Part shown: in pieces, positions 8,246-16,272 of the stretch
Layout: every line of letters begins with the position of its first letter
Numbering within the stretch: the first letter of the stretch is position 1
NCBI RefSeq assembly: GCF_001905845.1
Contig: NZ_LIVZ01000009.1
Coordinates: 186,001 to 250,000 of the forward strand
Length of the DNA stretch: 64,000 nt
Source: Streptomyces sp. TSRI0107
GTDB taxonomy: Bacteria > Actinomycetota > Actinomycetes > Streptomycetales > Streptomycetaceae
Direction of reading: 5' to 3'
Position numbers and translations under genes: made by a program
The notes under the pieces: model-generated
The model's database searches: none
The model's input: only the letters and a program-made list of their open reading frames with translations
What the model was told of the DNA's origin: nothing

Positions 8246-9589
8246 TCAGGACAGTCGCTTGAGAAGTACCGCGGAAGCCACCGGTCGGGCACCGGCCCGC
8301 GCCACCCCGTCGGCGACCTCGCGGTCGGTGGAGGCGACGATGACCGGTCGGCCCGGCGGCTCCGCGCGCACCAGCTGGCGGATCAACTCGTCGGCGGTCA
8401 CACCGGGCTTGGAGAACAGCACCCGCACGCCGCGCGGCGGCGCCAGCAGCACCGGCGCGGCCAGCTCGGCCCCGTCGAAGACACAGGTGACCTCGGCGCC
8501 GGTCTGTGCGGCGAGCTGGGAGAGCTGGCCGAGCAGCCGCAACCGCTGCTTCTCCAGGGGCATCTGGGGATAGCCGGTCTTGGTGACGTTGTAGCCGTCG
8601 ACGACCAGATGCGCCTGCGGCAGCGCGAGCAACTGGTCGAGGATGGCCGGATCGTTCTCCGACAGGGCGCGCGCGGCGATGTCCTTCGGGGTCATACGTC
8701 CCGGTTCGACCGCGTCCACGGTCTCGGCCGGCCGTACCGAGACCGGCGGCAGGGCGAGTTCGCGACGCAGGCCCTGGGTGGCGTCGAGCAGGGTGTCCAG
8801 CAGCAGCCGTACCCGCATGTCCTCCACGCTGCGTCCCTCGCGGGCCGCCCGGCGGGTGGCCTCCAGGGCGGCCTCCGCCTCCCCCAGCCGCGCCTTGAGC
8901 CGCCGCACCTCGCTGTCGGCGGCGGACGCCTGGGCGTGCCCCTCGGCCCGTACGGCGTCGATCTCGGCGTGCACCTTGCGCAGTGCCGCCTCGCCGCGCT
9001 TGACGTCGCTGAGGGCGGAACGCAGTTTGCGGTGAAGCGATTCCGCTTCCTTGCGGGCGGCGTCCAGTTCGGCGCGCAGCCGCTCGGTCTCGGCGCGGGT
9101 GTGCTCGCGGGCGGCGTCCAGTTCGGCGCGCAGCCGCTCCAGTTCGGCCCGGCTCTCCTCGTCGGCGCGTTCGGCGTCGGCGCGCTGGGCCTCCTCGCCG
9201 GCGGCGGTCACCAGCTTCACCCAGCCCGCGGGCCGGAGCACGTAGGCCGCGGCCGCCACGTCGAGCGGGTCCGCGGCCGGCGGCGGCGAGCCGGAGTCGA
9301 GGGCGCCGGCCAGTTCCGGCTGGGCCTCTCTCAGCTTCTCGCCGATGCGCTGCCGGAACAGCGGGTCGGTCTCCAGCGCCGAGGCCATCGCGTTGCCCGC
9401 GAACTTGGCCCGGCGATTGGGGGCGAACCGGGCGTACTGCCGCAATTGTGCGGGCAGTTCGGTCATGGTCAGTCCGCCGAAGCCGTCCGCGACGATCTGC
9501 ACGACGCGGCGGCGCACCCCTTCGGGCAGCGGGCGGTCGAGCACCTCAGCGGCGCCGTCGCCCGGCCCCCCGCCTTGTGTCTCCACCAT
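8246..9589 (-). CDS. NYN/YacP-type nuclease-fold protein with coiled coil
   Basis: 447 residues. The N-terminal third (1-140) is helical and unassigned. Residues about 140-270 are a strongly predicted coiled coil with repeated AELERLRAELDAAR heptads. The C-terminal domain (about 305-447) is a NYN domain of the YacP/Rae1 group: LVVDGYNVTKTGYP carries the first acidic metal ligand, VTCVFDGAEL the second and IVASTDREVADGV the third. Relatives are ribosome-associated or RNA-cleaving endonucleases. The actinobacterial version with the long coiled coil has, as far as I know, no proven target. It stands alone on the minus strand. Confidence 0.8.
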   Translation of the reverse strand: MVETQGGGPGDGAAEVLDRPLPEGVRRRVVQIVADGFGGLTMTELPAQLRQYARFAPNRRAKFAGNAMASALETDPLFRQRIGEKLREAQPELAGALDSGSPPPAADPLDVAAAAYVLRPAGWVKLVTAAGEEAQRADAERADEESRAELERLRAELDAAREHTRAETERLRAELDAARKEAESLHRKLRSALSDVKRGEAALRKVHAEIDAVRAEGHAQASAADSEVRRLKARLGEAEAALEATRRAAREGRSVEDMRVRLLLDTLLDATQGLRRELALPPVSVRPAETVDAVEPGRMTPKDIAARALSENDPAILDQLLALPQAHLVVDGYNVTKTGYPQMPLEKQRLRLLGQLSQLAAQTGAEVTCVFDGAELAAPVLLAPPRGVRVLFSKPGVTADELIRQLVRAEPPGRPVIVASTDREVADGVARAGARPVASAVLLKRLS

Positions 9590-9689
9590 CCGTCACACCC
9601 CAATGCCTCTACGGGACCCCCTGGAGGGGGCCGCGCCTGCGGGGCCCTCCCGCGCTCTCGACCTCGCGTGAGCGGAAGGACCCCCGTCG

Positions 9690-9929
9690 TCAGGAGCCGG
9701 CGCCCGGCCTGTCCACGAGTTCCACCTGGTCCACGGCGTTGCACCAGCGGCAGCGCACGGACTCGATGGTCTCACTGACCACCTCGCGCTCCTCGACCGT
9801 CGGCTCTCCGGCCAGATCCAGGTGGACGTACTCGACGACCTTCGACGAGCGCGTCACGTCGAAGCGGGTGAGGTTGCCGCAGAGGGTGCAGCGCCACCGC
9901 GTCGTGGCGGTCGGCAGGGGAACCGTCAT
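9690..9929 (-). CDS. Small zinc-ribbon-like protein
   Basis: 79 residues with two CxxC knuckles, WRCTLCGNLTRF near residue 12 and VRCRWCNAVDQVEL near residue 58, which together would bind one zinc ion. The middle (SSKVVEYVHLDLAGEPTVEEREVV) is a short beta region. No characterised family is recognised; similar small genes occur next to the rhomboid gene in Streptomyces. The ATG at 9929 is used; a longer frame continues upstream but would swallow the divergent promoter region. Confidence 0.65.
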   Translation of the reverse strand: MTVPLPTATTRWRCTLCGNLTRFDVTRSSKVVEYVHLDLAGEPTVEEREVVSETIESVRCRWCNAVDQVELVDRPGAGS

Positions 9930-10086
9930 CGTGACTGTTCGCTTTCCTTCTAGTGTCCGTGACACGCCGGACTTCCCGCGGCGTGTGGCTCGTAACCCTA
10001 CGGCCTGCGGGGACCCGGGCGCCCGTCCGTCCACGGCGGCGAGGCGGTCTGTGCGGTTGCGTCCGGTTACGTCATGCTCTGTGTTC

Positions 10087-10821
10087 ATGATCAGCAACTG
10101 GAGGGTGCCGGACTGGCGGACGTTCCGCCGGCCGTCGGCCCCGGTGACGTACGCACTGATGGCGCTGTGCTGCCTGATCTTCGTGATCGGCCCCGCCTCG
10201 GGTCTCAGCCCCGTCTACGGCTCCGGCGACGAGCTGCTCGCCGCGCAGCGGGCCTATTTCCGGCGCTGGGGAGTGGTTCCCGCAGAACTGTTCGAGGGGT
10301 CCCCCCGGGCGGCCCTGACCCCGGCGACGGCACTGTTCGTGCACGGCACCTGGGTGCATCTGCTCGGCAACATGCTCTTCCTCTACGTCTTCGGGGCCAT
10401 GACCGAGGAACGGATGGGCCGCGTGCAGTTCACCCTCTTCTACCTCGGCTGCGGCTATCTCGCGCTGCTCGGTTACGCGTGCGCCAACTCCGACTCCGCT
10501 CAGTCGCTGGTCGGGGCGTCGGGCGCGATCTCCGCCGTCCTCGGCGCGTTCCTCTTCCTCTTCCCCCGGGCGCGGGTGACCAGTCTCCTGCCGTTCCTGT
10601 TCTTCCTGCCGCTGCGGTTCCCGGCCTGGCTGGTGCTGCCGTTCTGGGCGGCCCTGCAGTGGCTGGCGGCCGGGCAGGCCTCGCAGGGGCCGGGGGTGGC
10701 GTATCTGGCGCACGTCGTGGGCTTCGCGCTGGGCCTGCTGTTCGCGTGGGCCCGGTTCGGGCCTGCGACTAGAGTGAAGGCCGCCCCAGCTCCGGCACCC
10801 GAGGGAGAGAACCAGCCGTGA
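10087..10821 (+). CDS. Rhomboid family intramembrane serine protease
   Basis: 244 residues with about six membrane segments. The catalytic dyad is visible: Ser145 in LVGASGAISAVLGAF (GxSG) and His209 in VAYLAHVVGFALG. HGTWVHLLGNMLFLYVFG (residues 86-103) is the conserved H-x-x-x-N region that forms the oxyanion site. Rhomboids cleave transmembrane helices inside the membrane; the substrate is unknown. The ATG at 10087 follows an in-frame GTG at 10081, and neither has a clear ribosome site. The stop overlaps the start of the next gene by 4 bases (GTGA), so the two are translated together. Confidence 0.9.
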   Translation: MISNWRVPDWRTFRRPSAPVTYALMALCCLIFVIGPASGLSPVYGSGDELLAAQRAYFRRWGVVPAELFEGSPRAALTPATALFVHGTWVHLLGNMLFLYVFGAMTEERMGRVQFTLFYLGCGYLALLGYACANSDSAQSLVGASGAISAVLGAFLFLFPRARVTSLLPFLFFLPLRFPAWLVLPFWAALQWLAAGQASQGPGVAYLAHVVGFALGLLFAWARFGPATRVKAAPAPAPEGENQP

Positions 10822-11099
10822 TCACCGCGATCGTCCTCATCAAGACCAGCGTGGACCGGATCCCCGAGATCGCGGAGTCGATCGCCGCGCTGGACAACGT
10901 CAGCGAGGTCTTCTCCGTGACCGGCACCTACGACCTGATCGCCATGGTCCGGGTGAAGGAGCACGAGGAGCTGGCGGAGGTCATCCCCGGTCGCATCAGC
11001 AAGATCCCCGGCGTCGAGGGCACGGACACCCACGTCGCGTTCCGCACGTACTCCCAGCACGACCTGGAGGCGGCGTTCTCGATCGGCCTGGACAACTGA
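10818..11099 (+). CDS. Lone Lrp/AsnC effector-binding (RAM) domain protein
   Basis: 93 residues that consist only of the Lrp/AsnC ligand-binding domain: ITAIVLIKTSVDRIPEIAESI, VSEVFSVTGTYDLIAMVRV and GRISKIPGVEGTDTHVAF are its beta-alpha-beta-beta-alpha-beta elements. The helix-turn-helix is absent, so it cannot bind DNA by itself. Such stand-alone RAM proteins assemble as multimers and may sense amino acids or titrate full regulators. Its GTG overlaps the rhomboid stop, which implies coupled expression. Confidence 0.9.
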   Translation: MITAIVLIKTSVDRIPEIAESIAALDNVSEVFSVTGTYDLIAMVRVKEHEELAEVIPGRISKIPGVEGTDTHVAFRTYSQHDLEAAFSIGLDN

Positions 11100-11148
11100 G
11101 ACGCCGCGAGGGGCGCGGCCGGCCGCCAGGGCCGCAGATGAAGGCTTC

Positions 11149-11167
11149 CTCATCCGCCCCTCATCCG
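11149..11167. promoter_or_regulatory. 11-bp spaced direct repeats upstream of two-component operon
   Basis: CTCATCCG occurs at 11149-11156 and again at 11160-11167, exactly one DNA turn apart. Similar TCAT-centred repeats with the same 11-base phase lie downstream of the response-regulator gene (13599-13628). OmpR-type regulators bind tandem half-sites with this spacing, so these are candidate sites for the regulator at 12927. Confidence 0.5.
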
Positions 11168-11199
11168 CACCGCACCGGACCGGGGCCAGGATCGGGCCC

Positions 11200-11481
11200 A
11201 TGGTCTTCACACGCCGGATGGCGGCCCTGGCCGCGGTCGTAGTCATCCCCCTCGGCATCGCCGCGACCAGCTTCGCCCTCACCGACAGCCCCGAGTCGCC
11301 GAAGGTCCCGGCGAAGGTCGAGCTGGAAAGCGGCTCCCCCACGCCGGCACCGACGCCGACTCCGACGCCCAGCGACGAGGTCGTCTCCCGGCCTCCGGTG
11401 ACCGACGACCCCGCGAGTGACGACGATGACGACGACCGCGGCACCGGCACCGACGACGACGGCCCCGGCGACGACGGCTGA
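11200..11481 (+). CDS. Small secreted acidic protein
   Basis: 93 residues. A basic N-terminus and hydrophobic stretch (MVFTRRMAALAAVVVIPLG) look like a signal peptide or anchor. The remainder is low complexity: a Pro-Thr run, then an Asp-rich tail. No domain is recognised. It opens the operon with the histidine kinase, overlapping it by about 60 bases, and sits behind the candidate regulator boxes. An exported sensor accessory or a target of the system is possible, but this is inference. Confidence 0.6.
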   Translation: MVFTRRMAALAAVVVIPLGIAATSFALTDSPESPKVPAKVELESGSPTPAPTPTPTPSDEVVSRPPVTDDPASDDDDDDRGTGTDDDGPGDDG

Positions 11482-12904
11482 CCGACCGCGCCGGCGGATC
11501 TCCGCCCGCGTCCGCATCCTGCTCTGGCTGCTGCTGGTGATGGCGGTCGCGCTCGCGTCGGTGGCCACCACCACCCGTTCCATCCTGCTGCGCGACACCG
11601 ACCAGCGGATCAACAACCTGCTCGCGCAGGAGGCCGGCGAGTTCGCGCACTTCGAGGAGGCGGGCGTCGACCCGGAGACCGGCCGCCCGTTCACCGACCC
11701 GGCACGGCTGCTGCGGGTCTTCCTGGAACGGCAGTACGCCGACCTGGACGAGGAACTGGTCGGCCTGGTCGGCCGCCCGGGCGGCACCCCCGCGCAGATC
11801 GTCCAGCAGCGGGAGATCCCCGTCGCGCTGCCGCTGCACCGGGACACCGACGCCCGCCGCCGCATCTTCGCCTCCCCGGACTCCAGCGGCACCCTGCACC
11901 GCCCGTCCGGCGACATCCGCTGGGCGAAGGTCTCGGTCGCCCGGTACGGCGGCGAGCCGGAGGCCGCGTTCGTGGTGGCGTTCCACCCGGGCCGCGAGCA
12001 GGACCGCGCGGACGAGGTGTTCCGGGTGCTGCTCGCCATCTCCGGGGTCGCCCTGCTGATGACCATCGGCATCGCCTGGGTGGTCGCCGGGCGCATCCTG
12101 AAGCCGGTCCGGCTGGTGCGCACCGCCGCCGCACAGCTCACCGAGCAGGACCTGACCCGTCGTATCGCCGTGGTGGGCCGGGACGACGTGGCCGCGCTCG
12201 CGGAGACGTTCAACGCGATGCTGGACCGTCTGGAGCGGGCCTTCGGCGCCCAGCGGCAGTTCGTCGACGACGCGGGCCACGAGCTGCGCACCCCGATCAC
12301 CATCGTGCGCGGCCATCTGGAGCTGATGGGCGACGACCCGGCCGAGCGCGAGGAGACGATCCGGCTGGTGACCGACGAACTGGACCGGATGAGCCGGATC
12401 GTCGAGGATCTGCTGCTGCTCGCCAAGGCCGAACGCCCCGACTTCGTCACCCCGGAGCCGGTCCAGCTCGCCGAACTCACCGCCGACGTCTACGTCAAGG
12501 CCCGCACCCTCGGCGACCGCGACTGGCGGCTCGCCGAAGTCGCCGACGCGGAGGCCGAGTTGGATGCGCAGCGGATCACGCAGGCGATGGTGCAGCTCGC
12601 GCAGAACGCGGTGCAGCACACCGCGCCCGGCCAGACCATCCGCATCGGCTCCCGCGCCGGCGCCGACGGGATCGAGCTGTACGTCGCCGACTCCGGGTCC
12701 GGGGTCCGGCCGCAGGACGCCGAGCTGATCTTCGAACGGTTCCGGCGCGGCACCGCCCGGCGCGGGGCGCGCGGTTCCGGCGCCGGGCTCGGGCTGTCGA
12801 TCGTGAAGGCGATCGCGGAGGGCCACGGCGGCCGGGTCCGGCTGCGCCCCACCGAGGGCGGCGGCGCCACCTTCGTACTCACCCTGGGCGGGCCGCGCCC
12901 ATGA
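11417..12904 (+). CDS. Membrane sensor histidine kinase
   Basis: 495 residues. Two membrane segments (about 30-55 and 205-230) bracket an extracytoplasmic sensor domain of about 150 residues. Then come HAMP (KPVRLVRTAAAQLTEQDL), the HisKA box DDAGHELRTPITIVRG with the phospho-His, and a HATPase domain with N box QLAQNAVQHTAPG, G1 DSGSGVRP and G2 GAGLGLSIVKAI. GTG at 11417 or ATG at 11426 could be the start, and both lie inside the preceding gene. The cognate regulator follows 22 bases later. The signal is unknown. Confidence 0.9.
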   Translation: MTTMTTTAAPAPTTTAPATTADRPRRRISARVRILLWLLLVMAVALASVATTTRSILLRDTDQRINNLLAQEAGEFAHFEEAGVDPETGRPFTDPARLLRVFLERQYADLDEELVGLVGRPGGTPAQIVQQREIPVALPLHRDTDARRRIFASPDSSGTLHRPSGDIRWAKVSVARYGGEPEAAFVVAFHPGREQDRADEVFRVLLAISGVALLMTIGIAWVVAGRILKPVRLVRTAAAQLTEQDLTRRIAVVGRDDVAALAETFNAMLDRLERAFGAQRQFVDDAGHELRTPITIVRGHLELMGDDPAEREETIRLVTDELDRMSRIVEDLLLLAKAERPDFVTPEPVQLAELTADVYVKARTLGDRDWRLAEVADAEAELDAQRITQAMVQLAQNAVQHTAPGQTIRIGSRAGADGIELYVADSGSGVRPQDAELIFERFRRGTARRGARGSGAGLGLSIVKAIAEGHGGRVRLRPTEGGGATFVLTLGGPRP

Positions 12905-12926
12905 ACCCGCTGGAAGGGGCACGCCC

Positions 12927-13592
12927 GTGAACCGCATCCTCATCGTGGAGGACGAGGAGCGCATCGCCTCCTTCGTCGAGAAGGGCCTGCGCGCCAACGG
13001 CTTCACCACCACCGTCGTCGGCGACGGCGACGCCGCCTTCGACTACGCCCTCACCGGCGGCTTCGACCTGGTGGTGCTGGACATCGGCCTGCCCGGCCGG
13101 GACGGCTTCACGGTGCTGCGCGAACTGCGTGAGGCCCGGGTGACGGTCCCGGTGATCGTGCTGACCGCGCGGGACTCCGTCCGCGACACGGTGGCCGGCC
13201 TGGAAGGCGGCGCCGACGACTGGATGACCAAGCCGTTCCGCTTCGAGGAACTCCTCGCGCGGGTGCGCCTGCGGCTGCGTACGGCGGCCAGGGCGCCCGA
13301 GGTGACCGTGCTGCGGTCGGGCACGCTCAGCCTGGACCTGCGCACCCGTCGGGCCCGCTCCGGGGACCGCACGGTCGATCTGACGGCCCGTGAGTTCGTG
13401 CTGCTGGAGCTGTTCCTGCGCCACCCCGGGCAGGTGCTGTCCCGCGAGCAGATCCTGTCCCATGTATGGGGCTACGACTTCGACCCCGGCTCGAACATCG
13501 TGGACGTGTACGTCCGGGCGCTGCGCAAGAAGCTCGGCGCGGAGCGGGTGGAGACGGTCCGCGGGATGGGGTACCGGCTGCCTGCCGCGTGA
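12927..13592 (+). CDS. OmpR-family response regulator
   Basis: 221 residues. The receiver has the acidic pair E8/D9, phospho-acceptor D52 in LVVLDIGLPGRDG, T79 and K101 (MTKPF). The C-terminal winged helix (about 130-221) ends with the OmpR-type VDVYVRALRKKLGAERVETVRGMGYRL. GTG start with GGAAGGGG 9 bases upstream. Paired with the kinase at 11417. Tandem TCAT repeats in 11-base phase are found both before the operon and right after this gene, consistent with autoregulation and control of the SLC13 gene downstream. Confidence 0.92.
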   Translation: MNRILIVEDEERIASFVEKGLRANGFTTTVVGDGDAAFDYALTGGFDLVVLDIGLPGRDGFTVLRELREARVTVPVIVLTARDSVRDTVAGLEGGADDWMTKPFRFEELLARVRLRLRTAARAPEVTVLRSGTLSLDLRTRRARSGDRTVDLTAREFVLLELFLRHPGQVLSREQILSHVWGYDFDPGSNIVDVYVRALRKKLGAERVETVRGMGYRLPAA

Positions 13593-13598
13593 AGTTCC

Positions 13599-13628
13599 CT
13601 TCATGTCCGGCTCATCGGCGGCTCACCG
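13599..13628. promoter_or_regulatory. Three 11-bp spaced TCAT-type direct repeats
   Basis: TCAT at 13601, TCAT at 13612 and TCAC at 13623 are spaced by exactly 11 bases within CTTCATGT, GCTCATCG and GCTCACCG. They lie between the response regulator and the SLC13 permease start at 13650. This matches the repeats at 11149-11167 and is a candidate tandem binding site for the OmpR-type regulator. Confidence 0.5.
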
Positions 13629-13649
13629 CCGCCCGGGACTCTCGACGAT

Positions 13650-15065
13650 GTGACCCTCACTCCCCGTCTCGCCGTGACCCTGTGCGTGGCGCTGTCCCTG
13701 TGCGCGCTGCTCGCCGTGCCCGGCAACTTCCCCGGCCTGAGCGGTGACGCGCGCCTCACCCTCGCGGTGTTCGCGCTGGCGGCCTGCGCCTGGATCGGCA
13801 CCCCGATCGACGACACGTACATCGCGCTGGGCGCCGGACTCGCGCTCACCGCGACCGGGGTGATCAGCAGCGACACCCTGTTCGGCACCCTCGGGGACTC
13901 CACGGTCTGGCTGCTGATATGCGCGTTCGTGCTGGCGGCGGCGGTCACCCGGACCGGGCTCGCGGCCCGGGCGGCGGCCTTCCTGGTGGGCGGCGCGCGC
14001 ACGGTGCGCCAGCTGGTGCACCTGACCACGGCCGCGTTGGTCGTCACGGCGTTCGCGGTGCCGGCCACCTCCGGCCGGGCGGCCCTCGCGCTACCCGTCT
14101 TCCTGGCGCTCGCCAAGGCCCTCGCCGACCGGAAGCGACTGGTCGTGATGCTGGCGCTGCTGTTCCCGACCGTGATCCTGCTGTCGGCGGTGGCGACCCT
14201 GATCGGTGCGGGCGCGCATCTGATCACCGTGTCGGTGCTGTGGGAGGCCACCGGGGAGCGGATCGGGTTCGTGGAGTGGCTGCTGCCGGCCCTGCCGCTG
14301 GCGGTCGCGTCCTCGCATCTCGCCGCCGAGGCCGTGCTGCTCACCACCACCCGCCGCGCGGACCGCCGCGGCCCGGTGCGCGTCACCGCCGAGGAGATCC
14401 AGCGGCACAGCGAGACCCCGGTGACCGGCCCCTGGACGCCGGAGGAGACCCGCTGCGCGCTGCTGCTGGCCACGGTGGTGCTGCTGTGGTGCGGCGAGCC
14501 GCTGCACCGGGTGCCGCCCGCCGTCGTCGCGCTGATCGGCGCGGTCGTCGCCGCGTCACCGGCCCTGGGCACCGTACGGCTGAAGGACGCGCTGCGCACG
14601 GTCCCCTGGTCGCTGCTGCTGTTCATGGCCGCGACCATGGCGATGGGCGTGGCGCTCGCCGACTCGGGCGCCGCGAGGTGGCTGGTGTCGGGGCTGCCGT
14701 CGGGGGTCGGTCCGGTGGTGTTCCTGGCGGTCGTCGTCGCGGTCAGTACGGCGGCGCACCTGGTCCTGCAGTCCCGCTCCGCCCGCTCCTCCGTCCTCGT
14801 GCCGCTGGTGGTGGCCGCCGCGGTGGGAGCCGGCGTCAACCCGGTCGCCGCGGCGCTCGCCTCGACCGCCGCGGCGGGCTTCTGCCACACCCTGCCCGCC
14901 TCCGCCAAGCCGGTCACGCTCTTCGCGGACATCCCCGGCACCCCCACCTACACCCCGCGCGACCTGCTGCGCCTGTCCGCCGTGCTGGCCCCGCTGACCG
15001 CCGCCCTCGTCCTGCTCTTCGCCGTGGCGGTGTGGCCGCTGCTCGGCGTTCCCCTGACCCGTTAG
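13650..15065 (+). CDS. SLC13/DASS family anion permease
   Basis: 471 residues with 11-12 hydrophobic segments in the SLC13 pattern. Features are GDSTVWLLICAFVLAAAVTRTGLAARAA, the first re-entrant motif PATSGRAALALPVF, and a second-half counterpart LQSRSARSSVLVPL. DASS proteins carry dicarboxylates, sulfate or related anions with Na+ or H+. The substrate cannot be told, although the next gene (glycerate kinase, 10 bases on) suggests an organic acid. GTG start. The direct repeats in its promoter suggest control by the two-component system before it. Confidence 0.75.
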   Translation: MTLTPRLAVTLCVALSLCALLAVPGNFPGLSGDARLTLAVFALAACAWIGTPIDDTYIALGAGLALTATGVISSDTLFGTLGDSTVWLLICAFVLAAAVTRTGLAARAAAFLVGGARTVRQLVHLTTAALVVTAFAVPATSGRAALALPVFLALAKALADRKRLVVMLALLFPTVILLSAVATLIGAGAHLITVSVLWEATGERIGFVEWLLPALPLAVASSHLAAEAVLLTTTRRADRRGPVRVTAEEIQRHSETPVTGPWTPEETRCALLLATVVLLWCGEPLHRVPPAVVALIGAVVAASPALGTVRLKDALRTVPWSLLLFMAATMAMGVALADSGAARWLVSGLPSGVGPVVFLAVVVAVSTAAHLVLQSRSARSSVLVPLVVAAAVGAGVNPVAAALASTAAAGFCHTLPASAKPVTLFADIPGTPTYTPRDLLRLSAVLAPLTAALVLLFAVAVWPLLGVPLTR

Positions 15066-15075
15066 GAGACCCGCC

Positions 15076-16272
15076 ATGCTGAGCCGAGTCGTCGTAGCCC
15101 CCAGCGGCTTCAAGGAGTCGCTGTCCGCCCAGGCCGCCGCCGACGCCATCGCGGACGGGGTCCGCCGGGTGCTGCCGGACGCCGAGATCGATCTGGTCCC
15201 GCTGGTGGACGGCGGGGAGGGCACGGCCGTCGCGCTGGCCGCCGCGACCGGCGGGCGGCTGGTGGCGCTGCCCGCGACCGGTCCCGTAGGCGACCGGCTC
15301 GGCACCCACTTCGCGCTGCTCGGCGGCGCCGGGGACACCGCGCTGGTGGAGATGGCCGCGGTCGCCGGGCTCGCCCTCGTCCCGCACTCCCTGCGCGACC
15401 CGGGCGCCACCACCACCTATGGCGTCGGCGAGCTGATCCGCGCCGCGCTCGGCACCGGCGTACGGCGGATCCTGGTCGGCTGCGGCGACTCCGGCACCTC
15501 GGACGGCGGCGCGGGTGCCCTGCAGGCCCTCGGCGCCCGCCTGCTGGACGCCGACGGTTTCGAACTTCCGCCCGGAGGAGCCGAGTTGATCCGGCTGCAC
15601 CGCGTCGACCCGACCGGCCTCGACCCCCGGCTGCGCGACACGGAACTGCTGGTCGCCTGCAACCCGTACAACGTGCTGTGCGGCGAGCGGGGCGTGGCGC
15701 GGGTCTTCGGACCGCAGAAGGGGGCGACGCCCGCGCAGGTGGAGCATCTGTCGGCGGGCCTGGAGAACTGGGCGTACGTCCTCACCCGCGATCTCCGGGT
15801 CACGGGCACCGATCTGCGGCTCGGGCCCGGCACCGGCGCGTCCGGCGGGCTCGGCGCGGGCCTGGCCGCGCTCGGCGCCCGGCTGCTGCCCCGCTTCGAC
15901 GTCCTCCTCGGCCATCTCGACCTGGACGCCCGGCTGGCCCGCGCCGACCTGGTCGTCACCGCGGAGGGCGCCCTCGACCACCAGACGCCGCACGGCAAGG
16001 TCCCGGCGGAGGTGGCCCGCCGCGCCAAGCGGTACGGCCGTCCGGTGCTCGCCCTGGCCGGCACGCTCGGCGACGGGGCGCACGAGGTGCCGGGCGTGGA
16101 CGCGTTCAGCGGGATCCTGCCCGCGCCGATGGCGCTGGCGGAGGCGCTGGTGCGGGCGAGCGAACTGCTCACGGACGCCGCCGAACGCGCCCTGCGGATG
16201 ATCCTGCTGGGCGCCCGGCTACCGGCTCACGCGGAGGTGTCCGGCACGCAACGCCCGTCCTCGGTGCGGTAG
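15076..16272 (+). CDS. Glycerate kinase (GarK/GlxK family)
   Basis: 398 residues. Family motifs are VVVAPSGFKESLSAQAAADAI at the N-terminus, VDGGEGTAVAL, GCGDSGTSDGGAGALQALGA and TAEGALDHQTPHGKVP near the C-terminus. It phosphorylates D-glycerate to 2- or 3-phosphoglycerate in glyoxylate and photorespiratory-type routes. It lies 10 bases after the SLC13 permease, so uptake and phosphorylation of a related acid may be coupled. Its last 46 bases overlap the convergent cysteine desulfurase gene. Confidence 0.9.
   Translation: MLSRVVVAPSGFKESLSAQAAADAIADGVRRVLPDAEIDLVPLVDGGEGTAVALAAATGGRLVALPATGPVGDRLGTHFALLGGAGDTALVEMAAVAGLALVPHSLRDPGATTTYGVGELIRAALGTGVRRILVGCGDSGTSDGGAGALQALGARLLDADGFELPPGGAELIRLHRVDPTGLDPRLRDTELLVACNPYNVLCGERGVARVFGPQKGATPAQVEHLSAGLENWAYVLTRDLRVTGTDLRLGPGTGASGGLGAGLAALGARLLPRFDVLLGHLDLDARLARADLVVTAEGALDHQTPHGKVPAEVARRAKRYGRPVLALAGTLGDGAHEVPGVDAFSGILPAPMALAEALVRASELLTDAAERALRMILLGARLPAHAEVSGTQRPSSVR

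Noticed and set aside
10818..11099. Truncated Lrp regulator (pseudogene)
   Set aside because: The RAM domain is complete and the gene is coupled to the rhomboid gene; stand-alone RAM proteins are a known class.
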